From Treponema sp. (lineage in GTDB: Bacteria > Spirochaetota > Spirochaetia > Treponematales > Breznakiellaceae): a stretch of DNA of 64,000 bases. The position numbers were made by a program, and so were the translations under genes. Position 1 is the stretch's first letter; each line of letters begins with the position of its first letter. The notes under the pieces are model-generated. The model was not told the DNA's origin and did not search any database. It saw only the letters and a program-made list of their open reading frames with translations. This document shows, in pieces, positions 50,491 to 59,276 of the stretch. The stretch is taken from assembly GCA_031266075.1 (NCBI GenBank), contig JAISBS010000094.1, forward strand, positions 1 through 64,000, read 5' to 3'.

Positions 50491-52284
50491 ATGAAAAGTG
50501 TTCGGACCCGGCCCAAATATTCAATCATCAATATCCGGGGACTTATCCTTATCTATTTTCTCCTCTGCGTCCTCACCGTCCTCTTTTCCCGGAACTTCTT
50601 TACCAGCACCCTGGCGGAAGGCCGCCTGCCGGGGCTGCTGAATCTGGTGGTGTTTTTCACTATCCCTGCGGTGCTGCTGGTTTTTCTGGGGGCCTCGATC
50701 GTGGGCCTGTTCCGGGACATAATCGCCCGGCGGACGGGGAGCAAATTCAAGGCCCGGCTGCTGGCCTACTTTATCGTCATTGTGGTTTTCGCCGCAGCCC
50801 CGGTAACTATCATCACGACTATTTCCATCAACGAACTGGTGCGGTTCTGGCGATCCATCGACACCGGGGCCGCCATGGAGGCCAGCCAGAGTTTCGCCCT
50901 TGACAGCTATGCGGGCCACATCGAGCGGTTTGACCGCCTGATCCGGGAGACCGATTTCGACTCCCTGCTGGCCGGGCCGGGGGGCCGGCTGCCCGCCGGA
51001 ATCGCCGCGGCCCAGGACTTTACGCCGGGCCCCGGCGGATGGATCCCCGGCGCTTTTACAGGGGACGAGGCCCGCCGGCTCTCCTACCCCCCTTCGACCC
51101 AGCAGGGCTATGCCCCCAGAGAAATGCCCCGGGATCTGGGCCTGATTCACCATGTGAGCTATCCGGCAAAAAACCGGCTCCGGGTCATCAGCTATAGCCT
51201 GGGAGAAAATTTTGACCAGGCGGTGGCGGCCATTGACAACGAAAAAAACCATTTTGAAATTATTGAATCCCTGCGGACCAATTTTCGGATCCTCTTTGTT
51301 TTTTATTATGGGGTCTTTTTTTTCCCCACTCTGCTGATGACCCTGATTATCGCCATCTCCTTTACCCGGCGGGTAACCCAGCCCATTGTGGAACTGACCG
51401 AGGCGACCCGGCGGGTGGCGGAGGGGGATTTTTCCATCCAGATCCTCGCCCGCCGGGGAGACGAACTGGGGCTGTTGATCCGCTCCTTTAACGCCATGGT
51501 TCAGGATCTGGAAAAATCCCGGGCGGCGCTGGTGAAGGCGGAAAAAATTTCGATCTGGCAGAACATGGCCCAGCAGCTGGCCCACGAAATCAAAAACCCC
51601 CTGACCCCCATCAAACTTTCAGCGGAACGGGTGCTGCGGCGCTGGCAGAACAGACCGGAAGAGATCGGGGAAATTCTGGAAAGCTCCATGCTGGCGATCA
51701 TTCAGGAGACCGAAGGACTTTCCCGGCTGCTGACCGAATTCCGCACCCTCTCCAAACCCATGGAGCCTTCCCAGTCATGGACAAAACTGCGGGAAACGGT
51801 GGAAGAGGCCGCCGCCCCCTACCGGAGTTCCCACCCGGCGGTTGATTTTGATCTGAGCCATACGGGGGACGGCATTTCCGTCAAGATCGACAAGCACCGC
51901 CTGTCCCAGGTGCTGACGAACCTGATCATCAACGCCATCGACGCGATGAACGGCAAAGGGCTCATCGAAATCCGGGCCGATCTTGTCAAAAAACGGGAGA
52001 GCCGTTACTGTAGATTGAGCGTCCGGGACACCGGCAAGGGGATCGCCAAACAGGAAGGGAGCCTTATCTTTACCCCCTACTTCACCACCAAGGAATCCGG
52101 TACGGGCCTGGGGCTTCCGATTGTGGAACGGATCGTCAACGACCACGGCGGTTCTATCTGGTTTAATTCGGCGGAGGGTATGGGAACGACTTTTTTTATT
52201 GATCTGCCCATTGACGATGCCCCTCAAACCGCAGGTCCCGCGCAGGAGGAATTCTCCGTGCCGCGGATCCCGGAGCAGGGCTGA
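50491..52284 (+). CDS. NtrY-like sensor histidine kinase
   Basis: A 597-residue membrane kinase: three hydrophobic segments in the first 110 residues, a periplasmic region, another helix near 265-290, HAMP (RRVAEGDFSIQILARRGDELG), HisKA with the phosphohistidine in AQQLAHEIKNPLTPIKLSAE, and HATPase (DTGKGIAKQEG, TGLGLPIVERIV). NtrY-type kinases sense nitrogen, redox or envelope state. AAGGA precedes ATG 50491. Its TGA overlaps the ATG of the response regulator by one base (TGATG). Confidence 0.92.
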   Translation: MKSVRTRPKYSIINIRGLILIYFLLCVLTVLFSRNFFTSTLAEGRLPGLLNLVVFFTIPAVLLVFLGASIVGLFRDIIARRTGSKFKARLLAYFIVIVVFAAAPVTIITTISINELVRFWRSIDTGAAMEASQSFALDSYAGHIERFDRLIRETDFDSLLAGPGGRLPAGIAAAQDFTPGPGGWIPGAFTGDEARRLSYPPSTQQGYAPREMPRDLGLIHHVSYPAKNRLRVISYSLGENFDQAVAAIDNEKNHFEIIESLRTNFRILFVFYYGVFFFPTLLMTLIIAISFTRRVTQPIVELTEATRRVAEGDFSIQILARRGDELGLLIRSFNAMVQDLEKSRAALVKAEKISIWQNMAQQLAHEIKNPLTPIKLSAERVLRRWQNRPEEIGEILESSMLAIIQETEGLSRLLTEFRTLSKPMEPSQSWTKLRETVEEAAAPYRSSHPAVDFDLSHTGDGISVKIDKHRLSQVLTNLIINAIDAMNGKGLIEIRADLVKKRESRYCRLSVRDTGKGIAKQEGSLIFTPYFTTKESGTGLGLPIVERIVNDHGGSIWFNSAEGMGTTFFIDLPIDDAPQTAGPAQEEFSVPRIPEQG

Positions 52285-53705
52285 TGGCAAACATTCTGAT
52301 TATCGACGATGAGCCGGGAATCCGCCAAACCCTGGCCTCGATTCTGGAAGACGAAAAATACCGGGTCTTCACCGCCGAAGACGCTTTGGCGGGTATCGAG
52401 ATTCTGGGCCGGGAAGACATCGACCTGATCTTCCTTGACGTGCTGCTTCCCAAACTGGGAGGCATCGAGGCGCTGGAACGGATCCGCCGGGAATGGCCGC
52501 GGATTGAAACGGCGGTTATTTCCGGCCATGCCAATGTGGATATGGCCGTCCGGGCGGTCAAGCTGGGGGCTTTTGATTTCCTGGAAAAGCCCCTTTCGCT
52601 GGACAAGGTCCTGACCATTTGCCGCAACGCGCTGATCCTACGGAAGCTCCGGGAAGAAAACCAGGCCCTGAAACGGAACAACTCCCCGGCGGACGAGATC
52701 ATCGGCACCAGCGCCGGAATCAACCGGGTGAAGGCCCTGATCAAACAGGCCGCCGCCAGCGACGCCCGGATTCTTATTACCGGGGAGAATGGCACGGGCA
52801 AGGAAATGGCGGCCCGGGCGATCCACCGGGGTTCTTCCCGGGCGGACCGGGCCTTTGTGGAACTGAACTGCGCGGCGATTCCCGATACCCTTATCGAAAG
52901 CGAACTCTTCGGCCATGAGAAAGGAGCCTTTACCGACGCGGCGTCGACCCGCAAAGGCCGCTTCGAGATGGCCCACGGGGGCACCCTTTTTCTGGATGAA
53001 ATCGGCGATATGTCCCTGCAGGCCCAGTCCAAGGTACTCAGGGCCATCCAGGAACAGAAAATCGAGCGGCTGGGAGGGGAAAAAACCATCTGCACCGATG
53101 TACGGATCGTGGCGGCGACTAACAAAGACCTGGAGGGGGAATGTGCGGCGGGCCGGTTCCGGCAGGATCTCTACTTCCGCCTTAACGTGATCCCCATCCG
53201 CATCCCCCCGCTCCGGGAGCGGCCCGAAGACGCGCCCCTGCTGCTCTTCCACTTTCTCAAAACCCTGGGACTGGAAAACGCCGATTTTGATCAGGAGGCG
53301 CTGGGCGTTCTGGCCGCCCATGACTGGCCGGGAAACGTCCGGGAACTGCGGAACCTGGCGGAGCGGATAGCGGTGATGCACCGGGGCGGGCCGGTTGACG
53401 GTGGAACCGTGGCCGACCTTCTTCAAAAGAACCCCGAAGCCTTTGGGGGCCCGAAAAACCCGGAGAGCGCCGGCCCGGCCCGTCCGGGGAACAGCGCCCC
53501 TCCGGCCCCCTTCCCGGAGATACTGGATTTGAATTATACTCATGCCAGGGAATCTTTTGAAAAGCGGTACCTGGAGTTTCAACTTTCAAAAAATCATGGT
53601 ATCATATCAAGGACTGCGGAGGCCATCGGGATGTACCCCAGCAACCTGCACGCAAAATTGAGGAAATACCATATTACTATTCCAAATGGAAAGGAAGAAC
53701 GATGA
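52284..53705 (+). CDS. NtrX-like sigma-54-dependent response regulator
   Basis: A 473-residue activator: receiver with phosphoacceptor D52 (LIFLDVLLPK), AAA+ domain with Walker A GENGTGKE and Walker B GTLFLDEIGD, and a C-terminal Fis-type HTH (IISRTAEAIGMYPSNLHAKLRKY). The sigma-54 contact loop reads GAFTDA instead of GAFTGA. Promoters of this class need RpoN, so -24/-12 targets should exist. It is coupled to the kinase and overlaps lexA by 4 nt. Confidence 0.92.
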   Translation: MANILIIDDEPGIRQTLASILEDEKYRVFTAEDALAGIEILGREDIDLIFLDVLLPKLGGIEALERIRREWPRIETAVISGHANVDMAVRAVKLGAFDFLEKPLSLDKVLTICRNALILRKLREENQALKRNNSPADEIIGTSAGINRVKALIKQAAASDARILITGENGTGKEMAARAIHRGSSRADRAFVELNCAAIPDTLIESELFGHEKGAFTDAASTRKGRFEMAHGGTLFLDEIGDMSLQAQSKVLRAIQEQKIERLGGEKTICTDVRIVAATNKDLEGECAAGRFRQDLYFRLNVIPIRIPPLRERPEDAPLLLFHFLKTLGLENADFDQEALGVLAAHDWPGNVRELRNLAERIAVMHRGGPVDGGTVADLLQKNPEAFGGPKNPESAGPARPGNSAPPAPFPEILDLNYTHARESFEKRYLEFQLSKNHGIISRTAEAIGMYPSNLHAKLRKYHITIPNGKEER

Positions 53706-54301
53706 AAGAGTTAACAGCACGTCAAAAGGAAGTGTTATCCTTCATCGCGGAGTACATCAGAAATCATTCGTATCCGCCGACTATCCGTGATGTGGCGGAA
53801 CATTTTTCTATCTCCGTAAAGGGCGCCCACGATCATATTGTGGCCCTGAAAAGGAAAGGCAGTCTGAGGCAGTCGGACCGGCGGTCCCGAACCATGGAAC
53901 TGGTGGGGAACCACGGGCCGGCAGGCTGCGTTGAAGTCCCCCTGCTGGGGACTGTGGCCGCGGGGCAGCCGATTCTTTCGGAGGAAAACTGGGACGGCTC
54001 CATTACCCTGCACCAGTCCCTGTTAAAGAAAAACAAAAACTACTTTGCCCTGAAAGTCCGGGGGGATTCTATGTCCGGGGCGGGCATTATGGACGGCGAC
54101 ACGGCGATTATCGAAAAGCAGAACACCATCCGCAACGGGGAGATCGCCGTGGCGGTAGTAGATGAAGCGGTAACGCTGAAACGGATCTACCGCGAAAGCA
54201 CCCGTATCCGGCTCCAGCCGGAAAACCCGGCCTACAAGCCGATATACAGCCGAAACGTCAAAGTGCTGGGCCGGCTTGCCCGGATCCTCCGCGCGTACTA
54301 G
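53702..54301 (+). CDS. lexA: LexA repressor
   Basis: A 199-residue SOS repressor: winged HTH (TARQKEVLSFIAEYIRNH, PPTIRDVAEHFSISVKGAHDHI), cleavage site A87-G88 in VAAGQP, catalytic S123 in RGDSMSGAG and K160 in VTLKRIY. It self-cleaves when RecA is activated. It is unusual in starting 4 nt inside ntrX with no promoter visible just upstream, so its level would follow the two-component operon. Confidence 0.95.
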   Translation: MKELTARQKEVLSFIAEYIRNHSYPPTIRDVAEHFSISVKGAHDHIVALKRKGSLRQSDRRSRTMELVGNHGPAGCVEVPLLGTVAAGQPILSEENWDGSITLHQSLLKKNKNYFALKVRGDSMSGAGIMDGDTAIIEKQNTIRNGEIAVAVVDEAVTLKRIYRESTRIRLQPENPAYKPIYSRNVKVLGRLARILRAY

Positions 54302-54315
54302 GGGCGGAAAGCGCG

Positions 54316-55293
54316 GTGGCCGCCGGATACTGCTGCCTTTTTCTCGGGCCGGAACTGGGAAAAAAACAGGACGCCCTGAACGAACTCCGGCAGCGCCTTG
54401 CCAAAGCGAAGGCCCCCGGCGCTCCTCCCGAAGAAACGGTTTTTTATGCCGGGGAGACCGGCGTCCCCGAAATGACCGCTACATTCAGGAACGGCTCCCT
54501 CTTTGCGGACTCCCGGCTTTTTCTGGTAAAAAACGCCGAGACGATCAAAAAAAAGGAAGAAGTGGAACTTTTGGCCTCCTATATGGCCGTCCCCCAGGAC
54601 GATACGGTGCTGGTGCTTTTTTCCGAAGCCACCAGTCTGGCCAGAGGGCTGGAAAACGGGGTCAGCCGGGAAAACCGGAAAGTTTTTTACGAACTTTTTG
54701 AGAGCCAAAAAACCCAGTGGGTGGCCGATTTCTTCCGGCGGGAAGGGTTCCGCATCGATGCCGGAGCCGTTGAAACCGTTCTGGAACTGGTGGAAAACAA
54801 CACCGAGGCCCTGCGGCGGGAATGTTCCCGGCTCACGCTGTTTCTGGACAAAAACCGCCCGGTGGGGGCCGGGGATGTGGAGAAGTGGCTTTCCCACAGC
54901 CGGGAGGAATCCAGCTTTACCCTGTTTTCCCGGATCGCCGGGGGCGATTTTTCCCGGGCCCTTGAATCCCTCCATACCCTGCTGGCCGCCAGGGAAACGC
55001 CGCCGGGAATTTTTGCCGGTCTGGTCTGGTGTTTCAGGAAACTCAGGGACTATCTCTTTCTGGCGGCCTCCGGAACCCTGAGCGATTTTGAACTGCGGAA
55101 GATCGGGCTTTCGGCCCCCAAAGCCCGGGACGATTACGCCAGGGCCGCCCGGCGCTATGATCCGGCGGGGGCGGACGCCTGCCTTGCCCTGACCGCGGAA
55201 TACGACATTCTCCTTCGTTCCGCGGGGGCGCCCTTTGAATCCATATTGATGGATCTATACCTGTATAAAATTTTCGGGGCCGCAAAAGCATGA
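54316..55293 (+). CDS. holA: DNA polymerase III delta subunit
   Basis: A 325-residue clamp-loader subunit. N-terminal region YCCLFLGPELGKKQDAL, then FADSRLFLVKNAETI, the alpha-helical lid NNTEALRRECSRLTLFL and the C-terminal ILMDLYLYKIF. The sequence is diverged, as HolA usually is. It starts at GTG 54316, 14 nt after lexA, and overlaps the next gene by 4 nt. Confidence 0.85.
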   Translation: MAAGYCCLFLGPELGKKQDALNELRQRLAKAKAPGAPPEETVFYAGETGVPEMTATFRNGSLFADSRLFLVKNAETIKKKEEVELLASYMAVPQDDTVLVLFSEATSLARGLENGVSRENRKVFYELFESQKTQWVADFFRREGFRIDAGAVETVLELVENNTEALRRECSRLTLFLDKNRPVGAGDVEKWLSHSREESSFTLFSRIAGGDFSRALESLHTLLAARETPPGIFAGLVWCFRKLRDYLFLAASGTLSDFELRKIGLSAPKARDDYARAARRYDPAGADACLALTAEYDILLRSAGAPFESILMDLYLYKIFGAAKA

Positions 55294-56612
55294 GGGGCCC
55301 ATACACCGTTCCGGCGGCGGGAAGCGTCGGGCCGGCTCCGGCGGCGGTTTTGATCGCTTTACTCCTGCTGGGTTCCTGCGGCACTTTTTCCTACTCCGTT
55401 CCCGGGGCCCGGCTTATTCCTGAAGATTATTTCGGCGTCCATCCCAGCAACCGCGAAGGCCCGCCGGAAAAACTCTACGAATTTCTTGACGAGATGGGAG
55501 TGGTATGGCTGCGGGAAACGTTTAACTGGAACAGCATTGAACGGGAACAGGATCTGTGGGATTTTTCCGGGTACGACGAATTGGTTGAAAACAGCGCCGC
55601 CGCGGGAAAAAAGATACTCGCCATTTTGGCCTATGATGTCTTCTGGATCCATGCGGACAACAAAAGCCGCCGTTCCATAGGCCCGGATCAATTGCCCTTC
55701 TACCTCCGGTATGTGGAAGAAGTTGTCCGCCACTACCGGGGAAAGATCCATGCTTACGAAATATGGAATGAACCGAACTGGCTTTTCTGGAAGGGTAATA
55801 AAAAAGATTTTTATGATCTTACCCGGGCGGCGGCGATAAAAATCCGGGAGACCGATCCGGATGCGCTCATTGTGGCGGGCGCCTTTAACCGGGTTCCCCA
55901 AAAATTTATCCGGGAAATGTTCCGGGCCGGGGCCCTGGAAAATGTTGATGCCCTTTCCTTCCACCCATACGACCTGGGCCCCCGGGGCGCCCTGCGGCTT
56001 TATGACCGGTTCAGGAACACCCTGGCCGCGGAAGGTTATACCGGGGACATCTGGGTTACCGAGGTTGGGTATCCCACCGGGGGCTGGTACCCCACACGGG
56101 TAAGCGAAAACCGGTTCCCCGGTCATGTGGTAAAAACCCTGGCGGGCCTTGCGGTCCGGGGAGCGAAAATTTGCTGCTGGTATCAGCTTTTTAACTCCCA
56201 TAACCGGGAGGCGTCCCAATCCTCTCTGGATTCGGAACGTTACTTTGGCCTGGCTTATCCCGACTACACCCGCAAAAAAGGCGCCGCCGCCTACGCCCTC
56301 TGCGGACGCTATCTGGCCGGAACCGAGTACCGGCCCGAATTCCCGGTACGAAACCGGATTCCTTCATCGGTAGAGAGTCTCTATTTTCGCGGGAAGGATC
56401 AACGGAACACCTTGATCATGTGGAACCGGGGCATCTTCCCCGTCCGGTTAAAGCTCAGGCTCCCCGGAACCGGGCAACAAATCCACGACATTGTTTCCGG
56501 CCAGGGGCGGGTTCTGGAAGAAACAACGGAACTTACCGCCGCCGCCGGCCCGGTGATCATCACCTGGACTTCCGGGGAAACCGGGGAAGGCCCGGCGCTG
56601 TCCAGGCCCTGA
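55290..56612 (+). CDS. Glycosidase lipoprotein (GH39/GH5-like TIM barrel)
   Basis: A 440-residue lipoprotein (lipobox LLGSC, C30). The barrel carries acid/base E161 in YEIWNEPNW and nucleophile E258 in WVTEVGYPTGG, features of clan A (GH5, GH39, GH53) enzymes. It should act at the cell surface or periplasm on plant or host glycans, or on the cell's own glycans. It overlaps holA by 4 nt and ends the ntrY operon, followed by a hairpin at 56651-56682. Confidence 0.85.
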   Translation: MRGPYTVPAAGSVGPAPAAVLIALLLLGSCGTFSYSVPGARLIPEDYFGVHPSNREGPPEKLYEFLDEMGVVWLRETFNWNSIEREQDLWDFSGYDELVENSAAAGKKILAILAYDVFWIHADNKSRRSIGPDQLPFYLRYVEEVVRHYRGKIHAYEIWNEPNWLFWKGNKKDFYDLTRAAAIKIRETDPDALIVAGAFNRVPQKFIREMFRAGALENVDALSFHPYDLGPRGALRLYDRFRNTLAAEGYTGDIWVTEVGYPTGGWYPTRVSENRFPGHVVKTLAGLAVRGAKICCWYQLFNSHNREASQSSLDSERYFGLAYPDYTRKKGAAAYALCGRYLAGTEYRPEFPVRNRIPSSVESLYFRGKDQRNTLIMWNRGIFPVRLKLRLPGTGQQIHDIVSGQGRVLEETTELTAAAGPVIITWTSGETGEGPALSRP

Positions 56613-56650
56613 CCGCAGTGCCGGCGCCAGGCTGAATGAACGGCTAGAGG

Positions 56651-56682
56651 AACCCGCTAAAAACTTCAGTTTTCAGCGGGTT
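56651..56682. terminator. Terminator of the ntrY-to-glycosidase operon
   Basis: AACCCGCT-aaaaacttcagttttc-AGCGGGTT (56651-56682) followed by TTCG. Its loop contains the CTTCAG core common to the hairpin family. Confidence 0.75.
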
Positions 56683-56726
56683 TTCGTATCCTATGCGAAC
56701 CGGGAATTTTATCGTAGACTGATATA

Positions 56727-57386
56727 ATGCTCCCGGTTATTCTTATCGGTCTTTCCCTTTCCATGGACGCCTTCGCCGTTTCGGTAAGTTCCGGCATTTG
56801 CATCCCCGGTCTCAGGCCCTTTCATGCGATCCGGGCCAGTCTTTCCTTCGGCATTTTTCAGTTCATCATGCCCCTGGCGGGCTGGTATCTGGGCAGCGCC
56901 TTTGCCGCATATATCAACGCCGTGGATCACTGGATCGCCTTTGGCCTTTTGGCCCTGATCGGCGGAAAAGAACTGTGGGAGGCCCTGACGGAAAAGGCCG
57001 CCGCGGGCCCCTGCGGGCCGGACGAAGCCCCCGGTGAAGGCGGCAGCGCGGCGCGGGAACCCGGAGCGCCGGAACCCGGAGCGCGGGAGCATGAAACACG
57101 GGGGCCGAAAAAATCCGCCGACATACGGAACACGCTGACCCTCCTCAACCTTTCGGTGGCCACCAGCATCGACGCCCTGGCGGTGGGAATCTCCCTCAGC
57201 ATCATGGGGCATAATATCTGGCTCAGCGCGGCGGTCATCGGAGGCGTTACCTTTTTGGTCTGTCTTTCCGGCTTCGAGTTTGGCCGCCGGCTCGGCGGCT
57301 TGTTCAGGAAGGGCGCCCGGATAGCCGGCGGCCTTATCCTTATTGGCATCGGGGTAAAAATTCTGGCGGAACACCTGTTCCGCTGA
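56727..57386 (+). CDS. mntP: Manganese efflux pump MntP
   Basis: A 219-residue six-helix exporter with the paired aspartate motifs SMDAFAVS (D14) and SIDALAVG in two inverted repeats and a long, charged central loop (GEGGSAAREPGAPEPGAREH). It exports Mn(II). ATG 56727 has no Shine-Dalgarno and lies 7 nt past TAGACT (56715-56720), so leaderless initiation is possible, though no good -35 was seen. No yybP-ykoY manganese riboswitch is visible upstream. Confidence 0.9.
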   Translation: MLPVILIGLSLSMDAFAVSVSSGICIPGLRPFHAIRASLSFGIFQFIMPLAGWYLGSAFAAYINAVDHWIAFGLLALIGGKELWEALTEKAAAGPCGPDEAPGEGGSAAREPGAPEPGAREHETRGPKKSADIRNTLTLLNLSVATSIDALAVGISLSIMGHNIWLSAAVIGGVTFLVCLSGFEFGRRLGGLFRKGARIAGGLILIGIGVKILAEHLFR

Positions 57387-57486
57387 ACAGAACCCCGGCC
57401 CCTCCCCTCACCGGTAATCGTGGACTTACCCTTTGGGCCTTCTCGTGCGACCTGGGGGTTTTTTGGGTTGGCGGGGCTTCAATTTG

Positions 57487-57556
57487 CCGGGGCCGCAAAA
57501 ACCCTTCGATTCCGCCGTTATCGTTTTCTATTGCTTTTAGGCGCCGAACGGAATCG
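57487..57556. repeat. Duplicated tRNA-Cys 3' end, copy A
   Basis: A 70-bp block identical at 68 of 70 positions to 57652-57721 and in the same orientation. Its right end carries the last 18 nt of the tRNA-Cys gene. The remaining parts of 57387-57703 hold no gene that I can support. Confidence 0.85.
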
Positions 57557-57651
57557 CCTTCCAGCGTCCCGATCCCGCCGGGACGCTTCCAGGCCGGGGT
57601 TTCCGCTAAACGCCCCTCCCTGGGCGTTTGCCCCTTCAAACCTTCGGTTCT

Positions 57652-57721
57652 CCGGGGCCGCAAAAACCCTTCGATTCCGCCATTGTCGTTTTCTATTGCT
57701 TTTAGGCGCCGAACGGAATCG
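57652..57721. repeat. Duplicated tRNA-Cys 3' end, copy B
   Basis: The second copy, 165 bp from copy A, overlapping the 3' 18 nt of the intact tRNA-Cys gene (57704-57721) and extending downstream of it (minus strand). The GCAATAGAAAACGA segment next to the tRNA end is part of both copies. Confidence 0.85.
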
Positions 57722-57775
57722 AACCGTTGCATAAAGGTTTTGCAGACCTCTCCCTTACCGCTTGGGTACGGCGCC
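57704..57775 (-). tRNA. tRNA-Cys (GCA)
   Basis: A full cloverleaf on the minus strand. The acceptor stem GGCGCCG/CGGCGCC is perfect, the D stem is CCC/GGG, the anticodon loop CTGCAAA gives anticodon GCA, the T stem is AACGG/CCGTT with loop TTCGATT, and the discriminator is U, as expected for Cys. CCA is not encoded (TAAA follows). The length is 72 nt. Confidence 0.95.
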
Positions 57776-57813
57776 AGAGGGGGCCAAAACGTCGTTTTGG
57801 GAACCCCAGGGTA

Positions 57814-57842
57814 ACTCTAGCAGAAACGCGGGGGCTTGTCCA
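57814..57842 (-). promoter_or_regulatory. Probable tRNA-Cys promoter
   Basis: Minus strand: TGGACA (57842-57837), 17-bp spacer, TAGAGT (57819-57814), about 30 nt before the tRNA 5' end. Confidence 0.5.
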
Positions 57843-57910
57843 CCGGCGCGCCGTCAATCCGGTATCCATGCCGGATCGATAAGCGGGGGCCGGTTGTCGT
57901 TTGAATGGCG

Positions 57911-57939
57911 TTGACGTTTCTTTCGGCGGGGTTTATGCT
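57911..57939 (+). promoter_or_regulatory. Promoter of the nucleoside ABC operon
   Basis: TTGACG (57911-57916), 17-bp spacer, TATGCT (57934-57939). The leader of about 105 nt contains the hairpin GAGGC-tg-TTCCGGA / TCCGGA-gcc-GCCTC (57996-58031), which ends 9 nt before the Shine-Dalgarno. No purine-riboswitch core is visible. Confidence 0.6.
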
Positions 57940-58051
57940 GGTACAAGGCGGGTTTTGGGGCAAATTCCGGGCCCACCGTAATACCCAAAAAGATTGAGGC
58001 TGTTCCGGACCTGAAAATCCGGAGCCGCCTCGCCCACGAGAGGAGGAAATT

Positions 58052-59161
58052 GTGAAAAAAACATTGATGCGGGCGGCTTTGGCCACGGCGGCCCTTTTGC
58101 TGGCGGCAGCGGGCTGCGCCCGGCAGCAGGCAGACGGGGCCGGGGCCGACGTAACGGTACGGCTGCTGACGGACGCCACGGGAATTGACGACAAGTCTTT
58201 CAACGCGGCGGCCTGGCGGGGAATTCTGGAGTTCTACGGGGACACCTGGAACAATACCAGGCTCCGGGGCAGGGCCTACGATGTAGTTACCGCCCAGACC
58301 CAGGATATGTATATCCCCAATCTGCGGCAGGCCACGGACGAAGGCTACGACCTTATCGTTCCCACCGGCTTTACCTTTGTCGACGCCCTGCGGGAAGTTG
58401 CTTCGGGGAACCCGGACCAGAACTACCTGATCGTTGACGTGAACGAGGTGGTCCTTCCCAATGTGATGCAGACCGTGTATGCCGAACATGAGGGCTCGTA
58501 CCTCGCGGGAGCCGCGGCGGCCCTGAAAGCCCAGGCCGGCAATGTCCAAAACCCCCGTTTCGGTTTTATCGGCGGGATTCCCGGCGCCACCATCACCAAA
58601 TTTGAGGTGGGCTTTATCCAGGGGGTTCTTTCGATACTCCCCGATGCGGAAATCGTGGACTACTACGTGAACAGTTGGGGTGAAGCGGGGCTGGCCAAAA
58701 CCCAGGCGAAAAACTGGTACGACGCCGGGGTATACGCCATCTATTCCGCCGCCGGGAGCAGCGGAAACGGAACCATCGCCCAGGCCAAGGAATACCGGGC
58801 CGCGGGACGGGATGTCTGGGCCATCGGCGTGGATTCGGATCAGCATGAAGAAGGGCTCTACAACGACACCGAGTCCGCGGTGCTGACCTCCATGCTCAAA
58901 AAAGTGGAAACGAGCCTGGTATACGGTCTTAACGCGGTGAAAAACGGAACCTTCCGGGGCGAAGTGATCACCTTCGACCTCAAGGCCGACGGGGTGGGCT
59001 ACTCCACTTCAAATCCCGCCCTGACCCAGGACATTATTGTCCAGCTTGAAGAGATTAAAAACAAAATCGTCAACGGCGAAATTCTGGTGGCGGCCACCTA
59101 TGGGGAGGCGAAAAAACTCCCCGGCTTTCCCCAGAACCTGAAAGCCCTGGACAACAATTAG
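58052..59161 (+). CDS. BMP-family nucleoside-binding lipoprotein (PnrA/TmpC-like)
   Basis: A 369-residue lipoprotein (C22 in AAAGC). BMP-family features are TDATGIDDKSFNAAAWRGI near residues 46-64, FGFIGGIPGATITKFEVGF, YAIYSAAGSSGNGTI and AIGVDSDQ. In Treponema pallidum the family member PnrA binds purine nucleosides, so nucleoside capture for the downstream ABC genes is likely. GTG 58052 follows AGGAGG. Confidence 0.92.
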   Translation: MKKTLMRAALATAALLLAAAGCARQQADGAGADVTVRLLTDATGIDDKSFNAAAWRGILEFYGDTWNNTRLRGRAYDVVTAQTQDMYIPNLRQATDEGYDLIVPTGFTFVDALREVASGNPDQNYLIVDVNEVVLPNVMQTVYAEHEGSYLAGAAAALKAQAGNVQNPRFGFIGGIPGATITKFEVGFIQGVLSILPDAEIVDYYVNSWGEAGLAKTQAKNWYDAGVYAIYSAAGSSGNGTIAQAKEYRAAGRDVWAIGVDSDQHEEGLYNDTESAVLTSMLKKVETSLVYGLNAVKNGTFRGEVITFDLKADGVGYSTSNPALTQDIIVQLEEIKNKIVNGEILVAATYGEAKKLPGFPQNLKALDNN

Positions 59162-59218
59162 GGTTGATTGAAGGGGGCGGCGCTTTCGCCTGCTCCCTTT
59201 GTTTTTTCGCGGACACAA

Positions 59219-59259
59219 GGGAAGCTCTGGGAATCCTGGTTGGGTTTTCAGAGCTTCCC
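59219..59259 (+). repeat. Hairpin between binding protein and ATPase genes
   Basis: GGGAAGCTCTG / CAGAGCTTCCC arms (59219-59259) around a 19-nt loop. Lying within the operon right before an AAGGAGG, it could reduce read-through or protect the upstream mRNA, giving more binding protein than ATPase. Confidence 0.65.
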
Positions 59260-59276
59260 ATGAATAAGGAGGAGCC

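Noticed and set aside
56683-56726. Possible yybP-ykoY manganese riboswitch before mntP
   Set aside because: The gap is too short and contains no such core; the only structure nearby is the upstream operon's terminator hairpin.
57420-57734. Short open frames across the tRNA-Cys duplication
   Set aside because: They arise from the repeated tRNA flank and tRNA sequence on both strands and have no ribosome-binding site.
57940-58051. Possible purine riboswitch before the nucleoside transporter
   Set aside because: Only one simple hairpin is present; the three-way-junction loops of purine riboswitches are not recognisable.
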